A stretch of DNA of 40,576 bases from Agrobacterium sp. a22-2 (GTDB lineage: Bacteria > Pseudomonadota > Alphaproteobacteria > Rhizobiales > Rhizobiaceae). A program made the translations under genes and the position numbers. Positions 1 through 7,926 of the stretch are shown here, in pieces. Each line of letters opens with the position of its first letter. Within the stretch, counting starts at the first letter, position 1. Below the pieces are notes generated by a model that worked only from the letters and a program-made list of their open reading frames with translations, was not told where the DNA came from and ran no database searches. Location of the stretch: positions 1 through 40,576 of the forward strand of contig NZ_JAAXMM010000024.1 in the NCBI RefSeq assembly GCF_012276985.1, written 5' to 3'.

Positions 1-128
1 GTCCCCTCCCCACCCTCCCCACAAGGGGGAGGGCTTAATCAAGTCCTGCCCTCTGCGGATTAAAGCGAGTGGTTTCCACGAGTCTTCTCCCCCCTTGTGG
101 GGGAGATGGCCGGCAGGCCAGAGAGGGT
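1..128 (-). repeat. RIME-like palindromic intergenic repeat, copy A
   Basis: Read on the reverse strand, this stretch aligns almost end to end with 4877-5032 and 40400-40576. It has two outer blocks, each a hairpin (for example CCCTCCCC-CTTGT-GGGGAGGG), and the two blocks are near reverse complements of one another, so the whole element is an inverted pair. The middle part (about 35-75) varies between copies. The form matches the mosaic palindromic elements common between genes in Rhizobium. It is probably cut by the window edge. Confidence 0.8.
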
Positions 129-244
129 GAATATTGGCAACGAAAACCCCAAAATAGCCCGTGCACCGGCCGGCGGACGCGATACCATGCGGACCAGAAA
201 GCGGCCGGCCCTTGTGCCTGTTGCAAAAGCCCCGGGGAGACCTC

Positions 245-766
245 ATGTACGCCAAGACTAGACGAATGATCACCGTATCCACCCTACTGCTGTCAGGCGG
301 CCTGGCCGCCCCCCTGCAGGCACAGGGGTTCGGGCAGGCCTGCGAGCAGGCGGTGGCAAAGCTCTGCCGCCCCGGCGAGATCGGCGCCTGTTTTGCCGAC
401 GAGGCGAAATGGACGCTTTTGCCGGAAGGCTGCACCGGCGACGTGCAGACCATGATCGAGATGGAGCGCGAGGCGAAAGCCGAACAGGACGCCACGCCGC
501 TCGACCAGCTGACCGCCTTTTCCTATGGCGGCATCCTGCGCCAAGGCCCGAGCATGGACAGCGCCAAGAAGGCCAGCCTCAAGCCCGGCCAGCCGATCCA
601 GATCATCGAGGACCCCGACATCTGGTTCGACGATTACAAATGGTACAAGGTCAAGACAAAATCCGGCATCGGCTACCACTGGGGCGGCATCTTCTGCACC
701 CAGGGCGGGACAAAGCCGGACGGCGTGCTGTATGATTGTGGGGAATATCCGCCGGGGAGTTTTTGA
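245..766 (+). CDS. small secreted cysteine-containing protein with SH3-like C-terminal domain
   Basis: A protein of 173 residues. The ATG at 245 was chosen because GGGGAGA lies just upstream and the next residues form a signal peptide: a basic start (MYAKTRR), a hydrophobic stretch, and a cleavage site after LQAQ near residue 27. An upstream in-frame start would put 28 charged residues in front of the signal peptide. The N-terminal half of the mature protein has several cysteines (QACEQAV, KLCRPG, GACFAD, EGCTGD), which suggests disulfides in the periplasm. The C-terminal half (about 95-160) resembles a bacterial SH3 domain: a YGGILRQGPSMDS strand-turn, KPGQPIQII, then WYKVKTKSGIGYHWGGIFC. 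Such domains bind peptidoglycan or other proteins; the partner here is unknown. It stands alone between a repeat and a reverse-strand gene. Confidence 0.75.
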   Translation: MYAKTRRMITVSTLLLSGGLAAPLQAQGFGQACEQAVAKLCRPGEIGACFADEAKWTLLPEGCTGDVQTMIEMEREAKAEQDATPLDQLTAFSYGGILRQGPSMDSAKKASLKPGQPIQIIEDPDIWFDDYKWYKVKTKSGIGYHWGGIFCTQGGTKPDGVLYDCGEYPPGSF

Positions 767-831
767 GGATGAACCATCGGATTGCCTTTAAGCAGAACCG
801 CTGAGTCCTTCTACTGCATCGGTTTTAGCTG

Positions 832-1341
832 CTAAACAACCACAGGGTCACTGGCATCTTTCTGCTTCAGACGATCAGGGTCGTAGCGGCGCGTGTATCG
901 GATCCCGTTGAACGTGTGCGTGCAACAGGCGCATGCGGGATACATGTCGTTCACGGTCAAGCCCGGATCGACCAGGGCAAGCCGGTTTTCGTCATCCACG
1001 AACAGGCCGCTGAAGTAAGAGCTTTCGCCCAGTCGCACGACTGCCTTCTTCTGATGTTCGTGGCGCGCCACCATCCAGAAGATCGGATCCGCCCGATCCA
1101 GTCTGGCCGACGCTTCGCCATAGGTTTCATCCCAATCGCGCCCGACGCGGGAAATCAGAAACCTGAACAATGGCGTGTAATCAAGTCCGTGGCGATGATT
1201 GGGATGCATGGACCCTTGCAAGGTCTCGTCGCGGCCCGACGCCTTGCCGTTGCGTTGCCATCGCCATTCCCCACCGTTGCCATGGGTAACGCCATGAGTA
1301 CGCGTATTGACCTTGCGATAGAGTGGTTTCTTGCGTTCCAT
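832..1341 (-). CDS. conserved-looking hypothetical protein with CxCC motif
   Basis: A protein of 169 residues that I cannot assign to a named family. The start has GGAG nine bases upstream of the ATG. The N-terminus is basic and rich in histidine and glycine (KPLYRKVNTRTHGVTHGNGG). The middle has a compact, conserved-looking stretch (LDYTPLFRFLISRVGRDWDE, then DRADPIFWMV), followed by GESSYFSGLFVDDENRL. Near the end is a cysteine cluster, YPACACCTHTFNG, which could bind metal. There is no signal peptide or membrane segment, so it is probably cytosolic. It has no operon partner; the next gene on the same strand begins about 100 bases upstream. It looks less G+C-biased than its neighbours, which hints at acquisition. 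Confidence 0.6.
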   Translation of the reverse strand: MERKKPLYRKVNTRTHGVTHGNGGEWRWQRNGKASGRDETLQGSMHPNHRHGLDYTPLFRFLISRVGRDWDETYGEASARLDRADPIFWMVARHEHQKKAVVRLGESSYFSGLFVDDENRLALVDPGLTVNDMYPACACCTHTFNGIRYTRRYDPDRLKQKDASDPVVV

Positions 1342-1438
1342 GCCGGCTCCGAACCCCTAGCCCTCGCTGGATTGTTATATCGGTTTGGCATTGTCGAAAA
1401 GCCCGGCGGATGGCGTCGTCAATCCGCTCCGGCAGCCC

Positions 1439-1840
1439 TTACGGCAGATATTGATAGAGCCAGTCGCGGATGTCTTCCGGCAGGGCGATCGGGGCGGCGG
1501 TTTCGCGGTCGTGGGCAGTCCAGATCATTTCGATCTCCGCCATCTGGCGCTTGCTCTTGTCGACCGAGATGTTGAAGCCGATCGACTTGCCGCCGATCTT
1601 GTCGATGCGCACGGTGAAGCGCGCCACGTCATCGAGCTGCAGGGGCTGGTGCAGGCGGCATTCGATGCGCGAGGCGGAAAACAGCGGTTCGCCCTCCATC
1701 TGCGGACGATGGCGCCAGAAATGGGCAAGGGCAGCCTCGGCATGGGTGATATAGGCGGCGTTGTGCATGACCCCGGTCATGTCGATATCCCGGAAGGGAA
1801 TGCGGATATCCAACACATCGGCGCGTTCGCTGCTCTTCAT
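1439..1840 (-). CDS. acyl-CoA thioesterase, hotdog fold (4-hydroxybenzoyl-CoA thioesterase/YbgC-like)
   Basis: A protein of 133 residues from the ATG at 1840. In-frame ATGs at 1867 and 1891 are alternatives. I prefer 1840 because GGGGAG precedes it (spacing is short) and it leaves about 12 residues before the conserved start of the fold. The motif IPFRDIDMTGVMHNAAYITH is the hallmark of the family: the Asp of RDIDM is in the catalytic region and HNAAY lies on the long hotdog helix. The total length is typical. The family hydrolyses acyl-CoA thioesters in the cytosol; the substrate cannot be told from sequence. It is a single gene and diverges from the histone-deacetylase-like gene at 2023. 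Confidence 0.85.
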   Translation of the reverse strand: MKSSERADVLDIRIPFRDIDMTGVMHNAAYITHAEAALAHFWRHRPQMEGEPLFSASRIECRLHQPLQLDDVARFTVRIDKIGGKSIGFNISVDKSKRQMAEIEMIWTAHDRETAAPIALPEDIRDWLYQYLP

Positions 1841-1941
1841 CTTCTCCCCAAGCCCCTGATCTTTCATGACATCGACCCTACTTAAGAGCATTCGGCAATA
1901 CAGGACAAGCCATGGTCAAAATTGGTTCGTGGCCGGCCTTG

Positions 1942-1955
1942 TTGACAAATGTCAA
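1942..1955. promoter_or_regulatory. short inverted repeat, operator-like, in divergent promoter region
   Basis: TTGACA-AA-TGTCAA lies between the divergent thioesterase and deacetylase-like genes, about 70 bases upstream of the latter. The left arm is also a perfect -35 hexamer for the forward strand, but no good -10 sits at normal spacing. It could be a regulator site covering a promoter; this is inference from symmetry only. Confidence 0.3.
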
Positions 1956-2022
1956 GCACAGCATTTCCGCGGTGGTACATGACAGGGGCATTTCGTAAGC
2001 TATGGCGTAAAAGGATGGAACC

Positions 2023-2958
2023 ATGACGACACGTCTTTACGAAAACGCCGTTTTCCTCGAACACCACACGCCGCCCGGCCATCCCGAGCGCGCCGATCGG
2101 CTGCGCTCGCTGAATATCGCGCTGGACCATCCCAATTTCGCAAGCCTTCAGCGGATCGAGGCAAAAATCGCCAACGAGGATGCGGTGCTGCTCGCCCATC
2201 CGGAAGAGCATCTGTTTTCAGTGATGCGGCAGATCCCGGAAGAGGACGGCGAGATCAACCAGATCGAGGCGGATACCTATGCCTCGCCGAAAAGCCTGCA
2301 GGCGGCCCTGACGGCAATCGGGGGAGCGATGGCGGCCGTCGACGACGTGATGACGGGCGTCGCCGACAATGCCTTCGTCGCCGGCCGGCCGCCCGGCCAC
2401 CATGCCGAAAAGAACAAGGCCATGGGCTTCTGCTTCTTCAACACGGTGGCGATTGCCGCCCGCCATGCCCAGAAGGCGCATGGCGTGGAGCGCGTCGCGA
2501 TCGTCGACTGGGACGTGCATCACGGCAATGGCACGCAGGACATTTTCTTCGACGACCCCTCGGTGCTGTTCTGCTCGACGCACCAGATGCCGCTTTATCC
2601 CGGCACCGGCGCCAAGGAAGAGACCGGCAGATACGGCAATATCGTCAACGCACCACTGTCGCCGAATGTCGGCTCGGACCACTTTCGCGAGGCCTTCAAG
2701 TCGCGGGTGCTGACGGCGCTCAACGATTTTTCGCCGGATCTCATTTTGATTTCGGCCGGCTTCGACGCCCATCACCGCGACCCGCTGGCGCAGATCAATC
2801 TGGTCGGCGAGGACTTTGACTGGGCGACCGGGCGGCTCCTTGAGGTGGCCGACAAATTCGCCCATAACCGGGTCGTCAGTCTTCTCGAAGGCGGTTATGA
2901 TCTGGAAGGTCTGGCCGAATCGGCCGGCCTGCACATTCTGCGACTGATAAAGGGTTGA
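2023..2958 (+). CDS. histone deacetylase family protein (zinc amidohydrolase, class II HDAC-like)
   Basis: A protein of 311 residues with every active-site element of the histone-deacetylase/acetylpolyamine amidohydrolase fold: RPPGHHA (122-128, the two general-base histidines), DWDVHHGNGTQ (162-172, zinc ligands D164 and H166), SAGFDAH (244-250, third zinc ligand D248) and LEGGYDL (288-294, transition-state tyrosine Y292). In bacteria such enzymes remove acetyl groups from lysines, polyamines or small amides in the cytosol; the substrate here is unknown. AGGATGG precedes the ATG at good spacing. The stop lies seven bases before the xseB ATG, so the two are probably one transcript, a common order in rhizobia. 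Confidence 0.93.
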   Translation: MTTRLYENAVFLEHHTPPGHPERADRLRSLNIALDHPNFASLQRIEAKIANEDAVLLAHPEEHLFSVMRQIPEEDGEINQIEADTYASPKSLQAALTAIGGAMAAVDDVMTGVADNAFVAGRPPGHHAEKNKAMGFCFFNTVAIAARHAQKAHGVERVAIVDWDVHHGNGTQDIFFDDPSVLFCSTHQMPLYPGTGAKEETGRYGNIVNAPLSPNVGSDHFREAFKSRVLTALNDFSPDLILISAGFDAHHRDPLAQINLVGEDFDWATGRLLEVADKFAHNRVVSLLEGGYDLEGLAESAGLHILRLIKG

Positions 2959-2965
2959 GTTGACG

Positions 2966-3220
2966 ATGACCGAGAGCGCCGCTTCCACTGATCTGACCGG
3001 CTATTCCTTCGAAAAGGCCGTGGCCGAACTGGAAAGCATCGTCGCCCGGCTGGAGCGCGGCGACGTGGCGCTGGACGAATCCATCGCCATCTACGAGCGC
3101 GGCGAACTCCTGAAGAAGCATTGCGAAACGCTGCTATCGGCCGCCGAAAACCGCATCGAGAAGATCCGCCTCGACCGGGCCGGCAAACCGGCCGGCGTGG
3201 AGCCGCTCGACCGGGAATAA
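2966..3220 (+). CDS. xseB: exodeoxyribonuclease VII small subunit
   Basis: A protein of 84 residues from ATG 2966; a TTG six bases earlier is a less likely start. The sequence shows the compact helical XseB signature: SFEKAVAELESIVARLERGD, then LDESIAIYERGELLKKHCE and LLSAAENRIEKI. Several small subunits bind one XseA in the cytosolic enzyme that degrades single-stranded DNA in both directions. xseA is not in this window, which is usual. It follows the deacetylase-like gene by seven bases. In related genomes xseB lies close to dxs; here about 6 kb of transport and toxin-antitoxin genes separate them. Confidence 0.95.
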   Translation: MTESAASTDLTGYSFEKAVAELESIVARLERGDVALDESIAIYERGELLKKHCETLLSAAENRIEKIRLDRAGKPAGVEPLDRE

Positions 3221-3234
3221 CCGGAGAGACATCC

Positions 3235-3753
3235 GTGCTGGGCCTGAAACACAACACCAACATCCTCGTCGACTACGATCCGCAATGGGCGAACGAATTC
3301 GCCGCGGAACATGACCGGATCGCGGCGGCCCTGGGCGGCCTTGCCAAAGGGATCGAGCATTACGGCTCCACGGCCGTGCCGGGCATGCGGGCCAAGCCGA
3401 TCCTCGATATTCTCATCGGCCTTTCGCCACTATCCGACTGGCAGGCCTGTCACGATCCGCTGCTGGCGCTTGGCTACGATTATGCCGCCCATGCAGGCGT
3501 TCCGGGTCACCATATCTTCGGGCGAGGACGGGATCTCAGCGAGAGAACCCATCTGGTGCATCTTGTGGATCTTGGCGGATACTCCTGGATCTCGAATCTG
3601 GCTTTGCGGGACGCGCTGCGGCGCGATCCGGCGCTTCGCGATTCCTATTCTGCCGTGAAGGAAAAAGCGGCGACCGAAGCCCCCGACAGCCGGCCGCGCT
3701 ACAACGAATTGAAGCGGTCCTTTATCGATCGAATGAAGGCGGATCTGGAGTAA
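3235..3753 (+). CDS. GrpB/UPF0157 family protein, nucleotidyltransferase fold
   Basis: A protein of 172 residues starting at GTG 3235, chosen because GGAGAG lies seven bases upstream and the family motif begins soon after (VDYDPQWANEF, residues 12-22). Longer in-frame starts would run back through xseB. Further family motifs are IEHYGSTAVPGMRAKPILDI (the GST...DI core of a minimal nucleotidyltransferase-like site), a histidine-rich stretch (GVPGHHIFGRG) and RTHLVHLVDLGG. Members are cytosolic and their substrate is mostly unknown; some are fused to CoA-biosynthesis or acetyltransferase domains. It is 14 bases downstream of xseB and probably co-transcribed. Confidence 0.88.
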   Translation: MLGLKHNTNILVDYDPQWANEFAAEHDRIAAALGGLAKGIEHYGSTAVPGMRAKPILDILIGLSPLSDWQACHDPLLALGYDYAAHAGVPGHHIFGRGRDLSERTHLVHLVDLGGYSWISNLALRDALRRDPALRDSYSAVKEKAATEAPDSRPRYNELKRSFIDRMKADLE

Positions 3754-3836
3754 CCTGCCGTTTCGAAACCGCCGCCGTTCGGTTGTTGGCGCGAACCGCA
3801 ACGGCGCAATCGGCGGCACTCCTTGCAGATCAGCGG

Positions 3837-3865
3837 TTGACGCATTGGTTGCCGCTGCCCATGAT
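3837..3865 (+). promoter_or_regulatory. candidate sigma-70 promoter for the TAXI-TRAP operon
   Basis: TTGACG (3837-3842) and CATGAT (3860-3865) are separated by 17 bases and lie about 35 bases before the ATG of the binding-protein gene. Just upstream (3774-3805) an imperfect hairpin, GCCGTTCGGTT against AACCGCAACGGC, may end the previous transcript. Confidence 0.4.
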
Positions 3866-3899
3866 GACTCCATCCATTGGCTTGTTTGGGAGGACAATC

Positions 3900-4859
3900 A
3901 TGACGATATCACCACGGACTGCCGTTTTTGCCGGAGCGCTGGCGATCTCGACCGCGTTTTGCGGTACCACGGCCAAGGCTGCCGAATTCATCAACGTGCT
4001 GACCGGCGGAACCTCGGGCGTCTATTATCCGCTCGGCGTTGCGCTCTCGAAGATCTACGGCGACAATATCGCCGGGGTAACGACGCAGGTACAGGCCACC
4101 AAGGCCTCGGTGGAAAATCTCAACCTGCTGCAGGCCGGGCGCGGCGAGATCGGCTTCTCGCTGGGCGACAGTGTGCAGATGGCCTGGGAAGGCAACAAGG
4201 ACGCGGGCTTTCCGGGCAAGCTGGACAAGCTGCGCGGCATTGCCGCCATCTATTCGAACTATATCCAGATCGTCGCCAGCCAGGAATCCGGCGTGAAAAC
4301 GCTGGCCGACCTGAAGGGCAAGAGCCTTTCGGTCGGCGCGCCGAAATCCGGCACCGAACTCAATGCCCGCACCATCCTGACGGCCGCCGGCATGAGCTAT
4401 GGCGATCTCGGCAAGGCGGAATATCTGCCCTTTGCCGAATCCGTCGAACTGATCAAGAACCGCCAGCTCGATGCGACGCTGCAATCGGCCGGCATGGGCG
4501 TCGCCTCGATCCGCGACCTTGCCACCTCGCTGAAGATCAACGTTGTCGCCGTGCCGAAGGCGGATGTGGAAAAGATCGGCGCGCCCTATCTGCCGGCGAT
4601 CATTCCGGCCGGCACCTATGAGGGCCAGACCGAGGATGTGGAGACGGCAGCTGTCGGCAATTTCCTGATCACCCACGAAGGTGTGTCGGACGAAACCGCC
4701 TACCAGATGACCAAGCTGCTGTTTGAAAACCTGCCGGCACTGACGGCCGCCCATGCGGCCGCCAAGGCGATCAACGTGAAGAAGGCGATCGACGGCATGC
4801 CGGTGCCGCTGCATCCGGGTGCGGAACGGTATTACAAGGAAGTCGGCGTGCTGAAGTAG
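3900..4859 (+). CDS. TAXI-family TRAP transporter solute-binding protein
   Basis: A protein of 319 residues with a clear signal peptide (a hydrophobic run and cleavage after AKA near residue 23). ATG 3900 has GGGAGGA at ideal spacing; an earlier in-frame start gives an unlikely extension before the signal peptide. The mature start FINVLTGGTSGVYYPLGVAL is the TAXI signature. It is followed by a periplasmic type II binding fold with LADLKGKSLSVGAPKSGTEL and conserved ends such as HPGAERYYKEVG. It captures a solute in the periplasm and hands it to the membrane permease encoded next. Known TAXI ligands include glutamate-like and other organic acids; the ligand here is not deducible. A 242-base gap with a repeat separates it from the permease gene. 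Confidence 0.93.
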   Translation: MTISPRTAVFAGALAISTAFCGTTAKAAEFINVLTGGTSGVYYPLGVALSKIYGDNIAGVTTQVQATKASVENLNLLQAGRGEIGFSLGDSVQMAWEGNKDAGFPGKLDKLRGIAAIYSNYIQIVASQESGVKTLADLKGKSLSVGAPKSGTELNARTILTAAGMSYGDLGKAEYLPFAESVELIKNRQLDATLQSAGMGVASIRDLATSLKINVVAVPKADVEKIGAPYLPAIIPAGTYEGQTEDVETAAVGNFLITHEGVSDETAYQMTKLLFENLPALTAAHAAAKAINVKKAIDGMPVPLHPGAERYYKEVGVLK

Positions 4860-4876
4860 GGATTGGTTGACCAAAG

Positions 4877-5032
4877 CCCTCTCTGGCCTGCCGGCCATCT
4901 CCCCCACAAGGGGGGAGAAGACTCGTGGACCGGTCTCCGCGCTGGCCGCTACCGTTCAGCAGGCTGAGCCGTCTCCGTCGACCTTTCGGCCGGGTTAAGC
5001 CCTCCCCCTTGTGGGGAGGGTTTGGGAGGGGT
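4877..5032 (+). repeat. RIME-like palindromic intergenic repeat, copy B
   Basis: It aligns with copy A (reverse orientation) and copy C. The left block has TCTCCCCC-ACAA-GGGGGGAGA and the right block CCCTCCCC-CTTGT-GGGGAGGG. The central stretch, rich in inverted pieces such as CGTTCAGCAGGCTGAGCCG, differs from the other copies. It sits between two genes of one transport operon, so the transcript probably carries it as a structured RNA, which could stabilise or attenuate the message. Confidence 0.85.
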
Positions 5033-5101
5033 TCTTTCAGCTATGCGGCAGGAATTCCGCTTGGGCTAGAAGGGTCTGACACGGCAATTGCAGGAGGAAT
5101 A

Positions 5102-7213
5102 ATGACCGAAACGACCATGCCGCAGGGCCAGACCATTGCCCCTTCCGCAGAAGAATCGATCGAAGGGCTGCCGTCTGGTTTCGGCAGCGGGGTTTCCGGA
5201 AAGGCGGCCTTCTGGATCGCCGTTGCCTTTGCCCTGTTCCAGCTGTGGACGGCCGCCTATGGCACGTTGCCGAGCCAGATCGTGCGGGCCATGCATGTCG
5301 GTTTCCTGCTGTTGCTCGGTTTTGCGCTGTTCGGCAATCTGGTGGCCAGGACCACGGCCGGCAAAGTCTGGTTCTGGGCGCTCGGGGTGCTCGGATTTGC
5401 CACCGGCCTCTACAACTGGGTCTTCTATGTCGAGCTGATCGACCGTTCCGGCTTTCTCAACACCCTGGACCTGACGGTCGGCACAGTGATGATCCTGCTG
5501 GTCTTCGAATGCGCGCGGCGGCTGATGGGCCTGCCCTTGACGATCATCGCGGCGATCTTTCTAGCCTACTGTTTCTTCGGCCAGTATCTGCCGGCACCCT
5601 TCATCCATCGCGGCTATGATTTCGAGCAGATCATCGAACATTTCGGCTATGGCACCGAAGGCATCTACGGCACGCCGATCTATGTCTCGGCCGCCTATAT
5701 CTTTATTTTCGTGGTGTTTGCCGCCTTTCTGGAAAAGGCCGGCATGCTCAACCTGTTCAACGATTTCGCCCTTGGCCTGGTCGGCACCTGGCGCGGCGGG
5801 CCGGCGCAGGTCTGCATCCTGTCGTCGGCGCTGATGGGCACCATATCAGGCTCGGGTGTGGCCAATGTGGTGGCGAGCGGCCAGTTCACCATTCCGCTGA
5901 TGAAGCGCTTTGGCTTCCGCTCGGCCTTTGCCGGCGGCGTGGAGGCGACCTCGTCGATGGGCGGGCAAATCATGCCGCCGGTCATGGGCGCCGTCGCCTT
6001 CATCATGGCCGAAACGCTGAACGTGCCCTATGCCGATATCGTCAAGGCGGCGCTGATCCCGGCCATGCTCTATTTCGGCGTGTGTTTTTGGATGGTCTAT
6101 CTGGAGGCCGGCAAGGCGGGGCTGAAGGGCATGAACAAGGCGGACCTGCCGAACCCGTGGGCGGCCGTCAAAGAACACTGGCCGCTGGTTCTGCCGCTGG
6201 CAGCCCTCGTCTATCTGCTGTTTGCCGGCTTCACGCCGATCTTTGCCGGCACGATGGGCCTGGCGCTGGTGGTGGTGCTGATCCTCGGCACGCCGCTTGC
6301 CGCGCTGATCGGGCCGTTTGCCTTCCGGCTGGTGTTCTGGCTGGCACTGGGGCTCGCCTCGGCCGCCTTCCTGAAATTCGGCGTGAATATCCTCGTGCTG
6401 GTGATCGGCGCGCTGATCCTTGCCTGCGTGGTGTTCAAGGGCGGACGGCAGACGCTGGCGATCTGCCGCGATTCGCTGGCCGAAGGGGCCAAGAATGCCC
6501 TGCCGGTCGGCATTGCCTGCGCCATTGTCGGCATCGTCATCGGCACGCTGACGTTGACCGGCATCGCCTCGACCTTTATCGGCGCGATCATCGAGATCGG
6601 CCGCGACAATCTCTTCCTGTCGCTGGTGCTGACGATGATCACCTGCCTGGTGCTGGGTATGGGCATTCCGACCATCCCGAACTATATCATCACCTCGTCG
6701 CTGGCAGGCCCTGCCCTCCTGGAACTCGGCGTGCCATTGCTGGTCAGCCATATGTTCGTCTTCTATTTCGGCATCATGGCCGACCTGACGCCGCCGGTGG
6801 CGCTGGCCTGCTTTGCCGCCGCGCCGATGGCCAAGACCTCGGGCCTCAAGATCTCGCTGCAGGCGACCAAGCTTGCCACCGCCGGCTTCGTCGTGCCGTT
6901 CATGGCGGTCTATACGCCGGCGCTGATGCTGCAGGATGCCGGGCCGATGGCAGCGACCTGGGGTTATCCGGTGGAGGTCATCTATGTGGTGTTCAAGGCC
7001 TGTTTCGGCATTGCGCTGTGGGGCGTGGCCGTGGTCGGCTTCCTGTTCAAGCCGCTGTCGATCATCGAGCGGCTGCTCGCCTTCGTCGCCGGCTGCAGCG
7101 TCGTACTCGCCCTGCCCTGGACCGACGAGCTCGGCTTTGCGCTTGGAGCGCTGGTGATCGGCTTTCATTGGTGGCGCAGCCGTCAGGTCATCCAGCCGAC
7201 GGCCGTGCCGTGA
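5102..7213 (+). CDS. TRAP transporter fused permease (small plus large subunit, TAXI type)
   Basis: A protein of 703 residues. The reading frame is open further upstream, into the repeat, but ATG 5102 follows a perfect AGGAGG and is the natural start. It is hydrophobic throughout, with at least 16 predicted membrane spans: a four-helix DctQ-like region first, then the DctM-like transport domain. Family motifs include SALMGTISGSGVANVVASG, GGQIMPPVMGAVAF, LVLGMGIPTIPNYIITSS and FGIMADLTPPVALACFAAAP. TRAP systems use a sodium or proton gradient rather than ATP. It acts in the inner membrane with the TAXI binding protein (3900-4859). It overlaps the DUF1850 gene by four bases (GTGA), which suggests translational coupling. 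Confidence 0.94.
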   Translation: MTETTMPQGQTIAPSAEESIEGLPSGFGSGVSGKAAFWIAVAFALFQLWTAAYGTLPSQIVRAMHVGFLLLLGFALFGNLVARTTAGKVWFWALGVLGFATGLYNWVFYVELIDRSGFLNTLDLTVGTVMILLVFECARRLMGLPLTIIAAIFLAYCFFGQYLPAPFIHRGYDFEQIIEHFGYGTEGIYGTPIYVSAAYIFIFVVFAAFLEKAGMLNLFNDFALGLVGTWRGGPAQVCILSSALMGTISGSGVANVVASGQFTIPLMKRFGFRSAFAGGVEATSSMGGQIMPPVMGAVAFIMAETLNVPYADIVKAALIPAMLYFGVCFWMVYLEAGKAGLKGMNKADLPNPWAAVKEHWPLVLPLAALVYLLFAGFTPIFAGTMGLALVVVLILGTPLAALIGPFAFRLVFWLALGLASAAFLKFGVNILVLVIGALILACVVFKGGRQTLAICRDSLAEGAKNALPVGIACAIVGIVIGTLTLTGIASTFIGAIIEIGRDNLFLSLVLTMITCLVLGMGIPTIPNYIITSSLAGPALLELGVPLLVSHMFVFYFGIMADLTPPVALACFAAAPMAKTSGLKISLQATKLATAGFVVPFMAVYTPALMLQDAGPMAATWGYPVEVIYVVFKACFGIALWGVAVVGFLFKPLSIIERLLAFVAGCSVVLALPWTDELGFALGALVIGFHWWRSRQVIQPTAVP

Positions 7214-7572
7214 GCCTTTGCGTGGTTGCCGGCGGCAAGGTGCTGACGCTGGCGGTATCGCTGTTTTCGCTGACCTGGACCCATTCGGTGCAGAAAACGC
7301 AGTGGCGGGAAGACTGGGCGGTGACTCCGGCCGGGCTGGAACTGCGCCACGCCTATGTGAAAGGCTCCGGCGCCGGCATGGAGCCCGGGGACGGCGCCGT
7401 GCTGAAAGACGGCTGGTGGCAATGGCAACCGCAGCTGCCGGCGCTACCCACCCTGCGGCTCGCCGCCTCCGGCATGACGCCGGACGCCTGGACGCTGTGC
7501 CATGCAGGCGGCTGTGTCGATCTCGGCGCCAAGGCCGGCGATGATGCGGTGCTGCGGCCGTGCGGGGAGTGA
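7210..7572 (+). CDS. DUF1850 protein, TAXI-TRAP accessory
   Basis: A protein of 120 residues from GTG 7210, overlapping the permease stop by four bases. The N-terminus (VVAGGKVLTLAVSLFSLTWTHSVQK) carries a short hydrophobic stretch, then conserved DUF1850 features: W-rich PAGLELRHAYVKGSGAGMEP, DGWWQWQPQLP, and a late LCHAGGCVDLG with paired cysteines. Genes of this family are found directly after fused TAXI permease genes, so it probably belongs to the transporter, although its role is unknown. Its position and spacing here fit that pattern exactly. Confidence 0.8.
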   Translation: MSLCVVAGGKVLTLAVSLFSLTWTHSVQKTQWREDWAVTPAGLELRHAYVKGSGAGMEPGDGAVLKDGWWQWQPQLPALPTLRLAASGMTPDAWTLCHAGGCVDLGAKAGDDAVLRPCGE

Positions 7573-7614
7573 GGCCACTCGACCGGAGCGGCAAAAGCGC
7601 CTATCTTGTCGGCC

Positions 7615-7926
7615 ATGGACAAGGACGCCGTCATCGCCAAGCTGAGGGAACATCGCGACGAACTTTCGGCGATGGGGGTGGAGCATATTGCCATTTTTGG
7701 CTCGGTCGCTCGGGGAGACCAAAGCCCGGAGTCGGATCTTGACCTATTGGTCCACTTTTCCGAGCCAACCCTCAAGAGCGGCTTTGGCTTTTTCAGTCTG
7801 CTTGAGGACTTAACGGATCGCTTGAAGGAACTAACCGGAGCGCCGCAGATCGATGTCGTGATCGATCCCATCGAGAAGGAACGCGTGCGTCGATCCGTGG
7901 AAAAGGATCTCGTGAATGCCTTCTAA
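7615..7926 (+). CDS. mntA: MntA-type minimal nucleotidyltransferase (antitoxin)
   Basis: A protein of 103 residues from ATG 7615; a TTG nine bases earlier is possible. It contains the nucleotidyltransferase core GSVARGDQSPESDLDLLV, which fits G-S-x10-D-x-D for Mg2+ and nucleotide binding, and a third acidic site in IDVVID. In MntA/HepT systems the nucleotidyltransferase adds AMP to a tyrosine of the HepT toxin and silences it; that is family knowledge, not shown here. It overlaps the next gene by 11 bases, typical of the pair. The two genes lie between a transporter operon and a pirin gene and appear less G+C-biased than both, as expected for a mobile toxin-antitoxin unit. Confidence 0.88.
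   Translation: MDKDAVIAKLREHRDELSAMGVEHIAIFGSVARGDQSPESDLDLLVHFSEPTLKSGFGFFSLLEDLTDRLKELTGAPQIDVVIDPIEKERVRRSVEKDLVNAF

Noticed and set aside
916..1885. Forward frames at 916-1575 and 1385-1885
   Set aside because: They overlap the CxCC protein and the thioesterase on the other strand, which have real motifs and ribosome sites.
4925..5101. Extended N-terminus of the TRAP permease starting in the repeat
   Set aside because: The extension is made of repeat sequence, and a perfect AGGAGG stands before the internal ATG at 5102.
5846..7594. Long reverse-strand open frame (about 580 codons) opposite the TRAP permease
   Set aside because: The translation is rich in His, Arg, Gln and Gly with no motif and no ribosome site. 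It mirrors a clearly coding, membrane-protein frame on the other strand; high G+C removes stop codons there.
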